In this document: positions 35,072 through 42,098 of the stretch, piece by piece | Numbering within the stretch: position 1 is the first letter of the stretch | How the letters are laid out: each line of letters begins with the position of its first letter | DNA from: Conyzicola lurida | Lineage (GTDB): Bacteria; Actinomycetota; Actinomycetes; Actinomycetales; Microbacteriaceae | Length of the DNA stretch: 64,000 bases | Assembly (NCBI RefSeq): GCF_014204935.1 | Contig: NZ_JACHMJ010000001.1 | Coordinates: 1,364,001 to 1,428,000, forward strand | Direction: 5' to 3' | Position numbers and translations under genes: made by a program | The notes under the pieces: generated by a model | The model's input: only the letters and a program-made list of their open reading frames with translations | Database searches by the model: none | Told to the model about the DNA's origin: nothing

Positions 35072-37737
35072 TGCCTCACCGCACGACTCTCGGCCCGGCG
35101 CGGATCGCCCGGCGCGCCGCGGGCGCGTTTGCCGGCCTCGCCGCGATGGTCGCGATCGTCACGGTGCTGATGGCGTTGCTCGCCACCGGCCTCCCGCGCG
35201 CCGTCGACGGGATTCTCGCCGCCGGTGTGCGCTACGAGACGGAGTCGACCCCCGCGACGCAGATCGATCTGGGCGCCGACTTGCCGCCCGGCAGCGTGGG
35301 GTGGTCGTGGTCCTCGCTCGACACCGACCTCGAAGCGCTCCGCGACGGGATGCCCGAGCCGCTGCGGTCGACGCTCTCCCCCGCCGAGTTCCTCACGGTC
35401 GCGGCTCCCGCGCCCTACGACGCCGAGACCCAGCCGGACGCCGCGCTCTCCGTCGCCTACGACCCGCGCGTGCTGTCGCGGATCACCCTCGTCGAGGGCG
35501 ACGAACCGGCGCGGGTGGACTCGCGCGAGCTCCCGTCGGAGGAGCCGCTCGACGTGGTCGCCTCCACCGTCGTCGCCGACCGGCTGGAGTGGGTCGTGGG
35601 CGACACACGGCAACTCGCACTTCCCGACCGTCTCACGCAGCTGGTCCGGCTCTCCGGCACCTTCGAGCCCGTCGATGCCGACGACGCGTACTGGGAACAC
35701 ACCAGCGCGACCCTCGAGCCGGCCGTCGACTCGCGCACGCTCCCTCCCGTGATCACCGCGACGGTGTACGCGAACCCCGCCGTCCTGGCCGCGGCGCAGA
35801 ACTCGCTCGTCACGAACCTGCACACCGCCGTCTGGTACCCGACGGCCACCGACGCCCTCGACGGGGCGTCGGCGGCGGAGGTCGCGCAGCAGACCCGCAA
35901 GTTCGTCAGTTCGACCCAACGTGTCGGCGGCGCGGCCGTCACGTTCGAGAGCGGCCTGCCCGAGGTTCTGGATGCCGCGGCGGACCGCACCGCGAGCTCC
36001 CAGTCGATTCTCGCCACGATCGTCGCCGGTCCGCTCGGGGTGGCCCTCGCCATCGAGATCCTCATCGCCCGGCTCGCGGCCTCACGCCTCCGTGAGAGCC
36101 TCGCGCTCATCGAGGCCAGGGGCGCGTCACTGGCGCAACGGCGGCTCGTTTTGCTCGTCCCCGCTCTCGTCGTCGGCGTCGTGGCCGCTGCGGCGGGGGC
36201 CGCGGTCGGCTTCCTCGTGCCCGCGGCACCGCCCGGCGTGCCGGCGATCCTCGCGATCGTCGTCACCGCGGTGCTCCCCGCCGCGCTCATCGCCGCCTTC
36301 GCCACCGGGCGCCGGGAACGCGCCGGGAGTGTCACGAGGTCGGGGCTGTGGCGCGTGATCGGCGAGGTGGTGGTCGTTCTCGCGTCCGCGGCCTCGCTCA
36401 CCGCCATCCTGCAGCGCACGGGCACGACGACGGCCACCGGCTCGATCGACCTGCTCGCCGCGGCCACCCCGCTCGTGCTCACCCTGCTCGGCTGCGTCGT
36501 GGCCCTGCGCATCTACCCGCTGCTACTGCGTCGTGTCGTCGCGGCGAGCCACCGCGGCCCGGGCATCAGCGCCTTCTACGGCACGGCGCGCGCCCTCCGC
36601 GGCGGCGGCGCCGGTCTCGTCCCCGTGCTCACCGTCGTCGTCGGCGTCTCGGTAGCGGTGTTCTCGGGAGTGCTCTCCGCGACCCTCGCGACCGGGCTCG
36701 ACGACGCCGCGCGCACCCGGGTCGGTGCCGACGTGTCGGTGCGCGAGGTGCGGCTCGAGGCAGACGCCGTCGACCGGGTGCGGGCCGTCGACGGCGTCGA
36801 GGCGGTCGCCGCCGTCGCGCAGCGGCTCAACGACCGGCTCTCGTACGAGGGCGGCAGCCCGGTGACGCTCACCCTGCTGCTCGTCGACGCCGAGGAGCTC
36901 GCGGCCGTGCAGCGCGGGGTCCCTGGTGCGCTCGACCTGGGCGCCCTGCGCCGCGACGGCGCCGAGCCCCTGACGATCGCCGTGTCCGCGGGAGTCGCGG
37001 CGACAACGCGCGACGCCACCGAGGCGCGACTGGACTTCGTCGACGTCGACATCGTGCCACCCGCGATCGACGCCAACCCGTTCCGTATTCCCGGCCGGTT
37101 CGTCGTGGCCGACGACACGGCCGCCGAGACCCTGTCGGTCGCGCAAGCCGGGCTCGCGCAGCAGCTGCTCGTGCGCCTCGACCCCGGCGCCGACGTGGAT
37201 GCCGTTACCACCGACATCCGGGCTCTCGTCGGCGACGATGCGATCGTGGAGACTCCGGGCGACGCAGCGGCCGTGCTCGCCGAGAACCCGGCCGTCGGCG
37301 GTATCCGCACCGCAGCCCTGCTCGCCATCGTCGGCGCGGGAATCCTCACCACGGCCGCGCTCGTGCTGACGACCGTGCTCGACGGGCGCACGCGGCGGGA
37401 CGACATCGCGCTGCTTTCGACGCTCGGGCTCCGCCGCCGGCAAGCCCGCGCCGCCGTGATCTGGGAACTCGCCCCGCTCTCCGTCGTCGGACTTGTCGTC
37501 GGGGTGCTGCTCGGGGCGGGGCTGTCGGCCCTCGTGCTCGGAACCGTCGACCTCCGCCCGTTCACCGCCGGGCTCGTGCAGCCGGCGGTCACCATTGACC
37601 CGCTGCTCAGCGCCGTCATCGTCGGCGGCTTCGTCGTCGTGCTCGCGACCACGGCCGTCGCCGCGGCCCAGGCTGCGACCCGCTCTAGAGCCGACACCGG
37701 CCAGAAGAACACCCGCAAGAAGAGAGAGAACCCATGA
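35071..37737 (+). CDS. FtsX-like ABC transporter permease (second subunit)
   Basis: An 888-residue permease of the same class as the preceding gene: one N-terminal helix (about 15-40), extracellular domain (about 45-300), a helical block (about 310-480), second extracellular domain (about 520-745) and a terminal helix block (about 750-865) ending in a basic tail. The start codon shares its A with the previous stop (TGATG, 35069-35073). Together the two permeases should form a heterodimer driven by the two downstream ATPases. Confidence 0.9.
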   Translation: MPHRTTLGPARIARRAAGAFAGLAAMVAIVTVLMALLATGLPRAVDGILAAGVRYETESTPATQIDLGADLPPGSVGWSWSSLDTDLEALRDGMPEPLRSTLSPAEFLTVAAPAPYDAETQPDAALSVAYDPRVLSRITLVEGDEPARVDSRELPSEEPLDVVASTVVADRLEWVVGDTRQLALPDRLTQLVRLSGTFEPVDADDAYWEHTSATLEPAVDSRTLPPVITATVYANPAVLAAAQNSLVTNLHTAVWYPTATDALDGASAAEVAQQTRKFVSSTQRVGGAAVTFESGLPEVLDAAADRTASSQSILATIVAGPLGVALAIEILIARLAASRLRESLALIEARGASLAQRRLVLLVPALVVGVVAAAAGAAVGFLVPAAPPGVPAILAIVVTAVLPAALIAAFATGRRERAGSVTRSGLWRVIGEVVVVLASAASLTAILQRTGTTTATGSIDLLAAATPLVLTLLGCVVALRIYPLLLRRVVAASHRGPGISAFYGTARALRGGGAGLVPVLTVVVGVSVAVFSGVLSATLATGLDDAARTRVGADVSVREVRLEADAVDRVRAVDGVEAVAAVAQRLNDRLSYEGGSPVTLTLLLVDAEELAAVQRGVPGALDLGALRRDGAEPLTIAVSAGVAATTRDATEARLDFVDVDIVPPAIDANPFRIPGRFVVADDTAAETLSVAQAGLAQQLLVRLDPGADVDAVTTDIRALVGDDAIVETPGDAAAVLAENPAVGGIRTAALLAIVGAGILTTAALVLTTVLDGRTRRDDIALLSTLGLRRRQARAAVIWELAPLSVVGLVVGVLLGAGLSALVLGTVDLRPFTAGLVQPAVTIDPLLSAVIVGGFVVVLATTAVAAAQAATRSRADTGQKNTRKKRENP

Positions 37738-38639
37738 CCAGTGCAGACATCGACTGCGTCGACCTCGTGCGCATCTTCCGCAGCAAGGACGTCGAGGTGC
37801 AGGCGCTGCAGGGCCTGACCCTGCGCGTGGAGGCCGGGGACATGGTCGCGGTGGTCGGCGCGTCCGGGTCGGGCAAGTCGACGCTGCTCAACGTGCTCTC
37901 CGGTCTGGACCGGCCGTCGGCGGGACGCGCCATGGTCGCCGGCCACGACATGCTCGCCATGTCGAGGGCCGAGCGGGTGACGTTCCAGCGCTCGAGCGTC
38001 GGCTTCGTCTGGCAGCAGACCTCCCGCAACCTGCTCCCCTACCTCTCGGCCGGCGAGAACATCGCCGCGGTGCTGGCCATCGCCAAGGGACCGCGCGGCA
38101 CGGCGCGGGAGAAGCGCGTCGACGAACTGCTCGACCTGGTGCAGATCGGCGACCTGCGCGACCGGCGTCCGTCCGAGCTGTCGGGCGGCCAGCAGCAGCG
38201 CGTGGCGATCGCCGTCGCGATCGCGAACGACCCTACCGTCCTACTCGCCGACGAACCCACCGGCGAGCTCGACGAGGCGACCAGCGAAGAGGTGCTCGGC
38301 GCCATGCGCCGGGTGAACGAGGAGCGCGGGGTCACCACCCTGATCGTGACGCACGACCCCACGGTGGCCACGCAGGTGCGCCGCACCGTGCAGATCCGCG
38401 ACGGACGGACGTCGACCGAGGTCGTGCGCAGCACGAGGCGCGACGAACTCGGCGACGAGTACGCCGTTGCCGAGGAGTTCGCCGTGCTCGACCGCGTCGG
38501 CCGCATGCAGTTGCCCGCCGCGTTCACCGAGGCGCTGGGGCTGCGCGACCGCGTACGCCTCACCCTCGAACCCGACCAGGTGAGTGTAAAACCGGGCAGC
38601 GATGCCCCGGTGACCACCGAGGGGCAGGACCAGCCGTGA
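37734..38639 (+). CDS. ABC transporter ATP-binding protein with C-terminal AbrB-like tail
   Basis: A 301-residue LolD/MacB-type ATPase. Walker A GASGSGKS (43-50), Q-loop WQQ (about 93), signature LSGGQQQR (149-156), Walker B VLLADEP (169-175), D-loop GELD and switch His in THDP. After the usual end of the domain (about 225) it continues with a 75-residue tail whose residues 251-288 (VLDRVGRMQLPAAFTEALGL, then a strand pair) closely resemble a SpoVT/AbrB swapped-hairpin domain. The start overlaps the permease stop as ATGA. Confidence 0.92.
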   Translation: MTSADIDCVDLVRIFRSKDVEVQALQGLTLRVEAGDMVAVVGASGSGKSTLLNVLSGLDRPSAGRAMVAGHDMLAMSRAERVTFQRSSVGFVWQQTSRNLLPYLSAGENIAAVLAIAKGPRGTAREKRVDELLDLVQIGDLRDRRPSELSGGQQQRVAIAVAIANDPTVLLADEPTGELDEATSEEVLGAMRRVNEERGVTTLIVTHDPTVATQVRRTVQIRDGRTSTEVVRSTRRDELGDEYAVAEEFAVLDRVGRMQLPAAFTEALGLRDRVRLTLEPDQVSVKPGSDAPVTTEGQDQP

Positions 38640-39373
38640 ACGCCCTGCACACCGCCGCCATCGACATCGTCGCCGACCCGGTCCTGCGCGCCGAGGGCCT
38701 CGGCCGGGTCTTCCCCTCGCGTGCGGGCGACGTGGTGGCGCTCGACGGCATCGACCTCGAGGTCTACCCCGGCGAACTCGTCGTGGTGCGCGGACCGTCG
38801 GGTGCCGGCAAGTCGACGCTGTTGCGTCTGCTCGGCGGCCTCGACTCCCCCACGACCGGCGAGATCTGGGTGCACGGCACCTCGTTCGCCTCGCTCAGCG
38901 AAGACGAGGCCGCGCTGCTGCGTCGCGACGACCTCGGCTTCATCTTCCAGTCGTTCGGGCTCATCCCGGTGCTGAGCGCCGCCGAGAACGTCGAACTGCC
39001 GTTGAGAATGACGAAGACGGATGCCGCGGCCCGCGCCGCCCGCGTCGCCGAAGTGCTCGCGCTCGTCGGGCTCAGCGACCACGCCGCCCAGCGGCCCGAC
39101 GAACTCTCGGGCGGCCAGCAGCAGCGCGTGGGCATCGCGCGGGCCTTGGCGGTACCGCCGCGCATCCTCATCGCGGACGAACCCACCGCCCAGCTCGACA
39201 GCGTCAACGCCGCGGTCGTGATGGACCTGCTGGCGAGCCTCGTCGACACCGACGGCCTCTCGGTCGTCATCGCGACACACGACCCCGACCTCGCCGCCCG
39301 CGCACACCGGGTGATCGAGCTGCACGACGGGCGCCAGCGGCGCCCCGCGGGGCGCCACAAAGCGCAGGGTTAG
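38636..39373 (+). CDS. ABC transporter ATP-binding protein (FtsE/LolD type)
   Basis: A 245-residue ATPase, last of the exporter operon. Walker A GPSGAGKS (53-60), FQSFGLIPVLSAAENV at the Q-loop, signature LSGGQQQR (about 157-164), Walker B ILIADEP and switch His in THDP. The D-loop reads AQLDS instead of the usual GxLDS. GTG start overlaps the previous stop as GTGA. No extra domain, unlike its partner, so the two ATPases probably form an asymmetric heterodimer. The stop overlaps that of the convergent phosphatase gene in TTAG (39370-39373). Confidence 0.93.
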   Translation: MNALHTAAIDIVADPVLRAEGLGRVFPSRAGDVVALDGIDLEVYPGELVVVRGPSGAGKSTLLRLLGGLDSPTTGEIWVHGTSFASLSEDEAALLRRDDLGFIFQSFGLIPVLSAAENVELPLRMTKTDAAARAARVAEVLALVGLSDHAAQRPDELSGGQQQRVGIARALAVPPRILIADEPTAQLDSVNAAVVMDLLASLVDTDGLSVVIATHDPDLAARAHRVIELHDGRQRRPAGRHKAQG

Positions 39374-40104
39374 GCCGCTGCGGCCTTCGCGATCGACGCC
39401 GCGTTGACCAGGATCGGCAGGTGGTCGGACGCGCCGATCGGCAGCGTTTCGACGCTCTCGATGGCCATGCCGACGCTCGTGACGAAGTCGAAGTGGCCGG
39501 TGAAGATCTTGTAGCGCGTGTAGGTGCGGCGGTCGCTCAGCGACAGGTCGTAGCCCGTCTTGCCGATGTGCTTGCCGAGGCCCTTCTGGAAGAGCGGGTA
39601 GTTGTAGTCGCCCACCATCACGGTCGGCAGGTCTTCGCCCATCTCCCTGAGCGACGCGTGTGCCGCCTTGATCTGGTTGCGACGCAGCGAGTTGGTGGCC
39701 GTGAGCGGCGCCGCGTGGAATGAGGCGGCGATGAACTCGTGCCCCGTCTCGTCGTCGAAGAAGCGGGTGCCGATGAGGCGCTCGTGGGTCGGCGACGCGA
39801 TCATGTCGTGCAGCGACTTCTTGAGCATAAAAGTCTTGGTCTCGAGCGGTGTGAAGCGGCTCTCGCGGTAGTAGATCGCGAGACCGAGGCGGTTGAGCTT
39901 GGTCGCGTCGGCGAGCTTGAGGTCGCCGAGAACGGCGGGCAGCAGCTTGGTGTCGCACTCTTGGAGGCAGAGCAGGTCGAGGTCGTGGCGTTCGGCCAGA
40001 CCGCCCAGCTCGGCGCTGGCCATGTTTTTCCGGAGGTTGTAGCTGACGATTTTAATTCTGAGTCCCCACTCTGACAGTCCAGAAAATCCACGATTGACTC
40101 GCAA
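39370..40104 (-). CDS. Endonuclease/exonuclease/phosphatase-family protein (start uncertain)
   Basis: An EEP-superfamily (DNase I/sphingomyelinase fold) hydrolase. It shows VSYNLRKN, the metal ligand in LLCLQECDT, FHAAPLTATNS, VMVGDYNYPL and the C-terminal ASDHLPI catalytic histidine motif. Substrate (DNA, phospholipid or phosphoinositide) cannot be told. The start is unclear: the TTG at 40104 directly abuts a TAGACT -10 box, so a transcript from that box would begin inside it; the conserved fold begins near LRIKIVSYN, where the available codon is ATT (40056). The first ATG downstream would delete conserved sequence. Confidence 0.85.
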   Translation of the reverse strand: MRVNRGFSGLSEWGLRIKIVSYNLRKNMASAELGGLAERHDLDLLCLQECDTKLLPAVLGDLKLADATKLNRLGLAIYYRESRFTPLETKTFMLKKSLHDMIASPTHERLIGTRFFDDETGHEFIAASFHAAPLTATNSLRRNQIKAAHASLREMGEDLPTVMVGDYNYPLFQKGLGKHIGKTGYDLSLSDRRTYTRYKIFTGHFDFVTSVGMAIESVETLPIGASDHLPILVNAASIAKAAAA

Positions 40105-40135
40105 AGTCTACGACGGCTGCGTCGAGTCTCCTCCG

Positions 40136-40168
40136 AAAACCGGGGCAACGGCGTGGCGTTACCCCGGT
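40136..40168 (-). terminator. Rho-independent terminator after the PH-domain gene
   Basis: On the minus strand ACCGGGG and CCCCGGT pair, extended inward by AACG / CGTT across one mismatch, with TTTT directly after the stem. It is placed 55 bases after the PH-domain gene stop. Confidence 0.8.
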
Positions 40169-40222
40169 GTTCGCTGAAAGTCTGTCGCCCGGCCCGACGG
40201 CTCGCGGGCCTCGAGCGCGGGT

Positions 40223-40597
40223 CTACAGGACGTACTTGCCGATCAGCTTGTTGAACCCCTTGATGTCGAAGCGGGATGTGAACTGGAAGGTGACCTGGCC
40301 GAGGCCCGCGAACCAGAGGATCATCTCGGAGTCGAAGTCCAGAAGGCCGGCGGTCTCGACCGAGAAGGCCTGGATCTTGCTGTAGGGCAGCGACGTGAAG
40401 TCCTTGCTCGTGCCGGTCACGCCCTTGACGTTGATCGCGATGAGGCGGCGGTTGGTGAAGATGACCTGGTCGCGCACGCTCTTGAAGGCGGCGAAGACGT
40501 GCTCGTCGTCGATGAGCATCGGTTCGAGGAGTTTGGCGGCGTCCTCCGCGTCGGCGGGCCCGAGGTTGAAGACCGTGTCGGCCTGGAAGTCGATCAT
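40223..40597 (-). CDS. PH domain-containing protein
   Basis: A 124-residue single-domain bacterial PH protein (YvbH/bPH type, PF08000-like). Typical are LIDDEHVFAAFKSVRDQVIFTNRRL, the IAINVKGVTG strand pair and YSKIQAFSVETAG, ending in an amphipathic helix. No membrane segment. AAGGAC precedes the ATG. Such proteins oligomerise into rings; the physiological role is unclear. It has its own terminator. Confidence 0.92.
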   Translation of the reverse strand: MIDFQADTVFNLGPADAEDAAKLLEPMLIDDEHVFAAFKSVRDQVIFTNRRLIAINVKGVTGTSKDFTSLPYSKIQAFSVETAGLLDFDSEMILWFAGLGQVTFQFTSRFDIKGFNKLIGKYVL

Positions 40598-40748
40598 GAG
40601 TGTCCTTGCGTGGGAAGCCGGGCCCTCCCTGCGGTGGAAAGGTCACCCGAGGGTAGCAGTGTTAGCCACCCTTGCCGCTCCCCCAGTTCAGGGCTGCTGT
40701 CCGGCGGTCTTCTCGACGTTTCTGCTTCTCGTCATGCGCCTGACCGTC

Positions 40749-40754
40749 TAGCGT
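40749..40754 (+). promoter_or_regulatory. Leaderless -10 box of the acylphosphatase gene
   Basis: TAGCGT, GGCGGG, then ATG at 40761. Confidence 0.6.
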
Positions 40755-40760
40755 GGCGGG

Positions 40761-41036
40761 ATGACCGACCGAATTCGCCGCAGGGCCGTCGTGACCGGCA
40801 GTGTGCAGGGCGTGGGCTTCCGCTGGAGCGCCCGGCTCGAGGCCCAGCGCCTCGGGGTGACCGGCTACGCCAGAAACCGGGTGGATGGCGCGGTGCAGGT
40901 CGAAGCCGAGGGAGAACCCGCCGCGGTCGACGCCTTCGTCGCGTGGCTGCGCACCGGTCCCCCGAGTGCCGCCGTCGCCGGGGTCGAGGTCGGCGAGCTC
41001 GAACCCACGGGCTCGGCCGGGTTCGAGGTGGCCTAG
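40761..41036 (+). CDS. acyP: Acylphosphatase
   Basis: A 91-residue acylphosphatase that hydrolyses carboxyl-phosphate bonds. The catalytic arginine (Arg21 in GSVQGVGFRW) and asparagine (Asn39 in YARNRVDG) are in the expected positions, and length is exactly that of the family. TAGCGT lies 6 bases before the ATG, so the mRNA is probably leaderless. Convergent with the J-domain gene, whose 3' end carries a short tandem repeat next to this stop. Confidence 0.96.
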   Translation: MTDRIRRRAVVTGSVQGVGFRWSARLEAQRLGVTGYARNRVDGAVQVEAEGEPAAVDAFVAWLRTGPPSAAVAGVEVGELEPTGSAGFEVA

Positions 41037-41041
41037 CTGCC

Positions 41042-41083
41042 CGACGAACCGTCTACTCGACGAACCGTCTACTCGACGAACCG
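41042..41083. repeat. 16-bp tandem repeat at the 3' end of the J-domain gene
   Basis: The unit CGACGAACCGTCTACT occurs at 41042-41057 and 41058-41073 with a partial copy at 41074-41083. It includes the last codons and stop of the minus-strand gene, so each copy repeats that gene end (Arg-Phe-Val-Glu-stop in the coding copy). Confidence 0.9.
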
Positions 41084-41998
41084 GATGCCGGCGAGCAACC
41101 GGGTGCGTACGTCGAAGACCTCGTTGCCGCCGCTGAGCGCGGAGCCGGGCAGGCCCTCGCGCAACAGCGCGGGCAGGTAGGAGTGGCGCACGACCGCGGC
41201 CGAGGCGCCGCGCACCTTGCCCAGGTCGATGATCGGCTCGGCGAGGTCGTCGTCGGGCACGACGATGACGAGGCCGGTGAACTTGAGGCGCAGGCCGCGC
41301 TGCAGCGCTTTCACGCGGTGACCGAGGTCGTTGACGGGACGTTCGCCGCCCACGGCCTCGCCGATGAGCTCGCCGCCCTTGACGCGCACCTGGCCGCCGA
41401 AGTCTTCGGAGAGCACAGCGAAGAGGCCGCTCGCGCCGAGCACGACGTGGTCGATCTTCTCGTCGGGGTACCCGGTGGAGACGTCGTGCCAGACCGTGTA
41501 CGCGATGCCGAGCGCCGAGATGGTGCGGGCGGTCGCTTCTTCGGCGAGGGCGTCGGCGAGCAGGTGGCGGATCTCGCGCGGGGCACTGCGCACGAGCGCG
41601 GGGTCGTACGGGTCGGGCAGCGGTGCGCCGAGTCCGACCCACTCGCGCATCAGGCCGAGGAAGCGTTCACGACGCCAGCCGCCGGGGTGACCGTAGGCGC
41701 GGGCCGGCGGGCGGGTGTCCTGGGCGGGCGCGCGACCGCTCGGGGCTGCCCAGGACTCGTGCGGTTCGTCGTAGGCGCGCGTCGTCGGCCGGCCGCGGTC
41801 GTACGCGGCACGGTCCTCGGGGGTGCCGATGCGTTCCCAGGCGAGCTGGACCGCGACGAATCGCGCGGCGTTGCCGCCCGTGTCGGGATGGGTCTCGCGG
41901 GCGAGCTTGCGGTAGGCGCGCCGGAGCTCGTCGTGGGTCGCGGTGGAGCTCACGCCGAGCACCTCGTAGGGTGTCGCGGAGATCGGGCTGTCGGCCAT
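41069..41998 (-). CDS. J-domain protein with C-terminal NERD-like domain
   Basis: A 309-residue fusion. Residues about 8-68 are a DnaJ J-domain with intact HPD (ETHPDTGG), expected to stimulate a DnaK-type Hsp70. After a proline-rich linker, residues about 150-280 resemble a nuclease-related domain (NERD): WHDVSTGYPDEKIDHVVLG then SGLFAVL. The usual Glu/Gln-x-Lys catalytic step after this strand reads SEDFGG, so nuclease activity is doubtful. No G/F or zinc-finger regions of true DnaJ. Start at MADSP, divergent from recQ 100 bp away. Confidence 0.85.
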   Translation of the reverse strand: MADSPISATPYEVLGVSSTATHDELRRAYRKLARETHPDTGGNAARFVAVQLAWERIGTPEDRAAYDRGRPTTRAYDEPHESWAAPSGRAPAQDTRPPARAYGHPGGWRRERFLGLMREWVGLGAPLPDPYDPALVRSAPREIRHLLADALAEEATARTISALGIAYTVWHDVSTGYPDEKIDHVVLGASGLFAVLSEDFGGQVRVKGGELIGEAVGGERPVNDLGHRVKALQRGLRLKFTGLVIVVPDDDLAEPIIDLGKVRGASAAVVRHSYLPALLREGLPGSALSGGNEVFDVRTRLLAGIRFVE

Positions 41999-42098
41999 CC
42001 GTTCGCTTTCGGATCCGGTGGAGTGTGGACTCCCGAGAATACCTAACAGAAACTGCGAACCGGCTTCGTGCGTCGGTGGCACCTGTCAGGCTGTAGCG

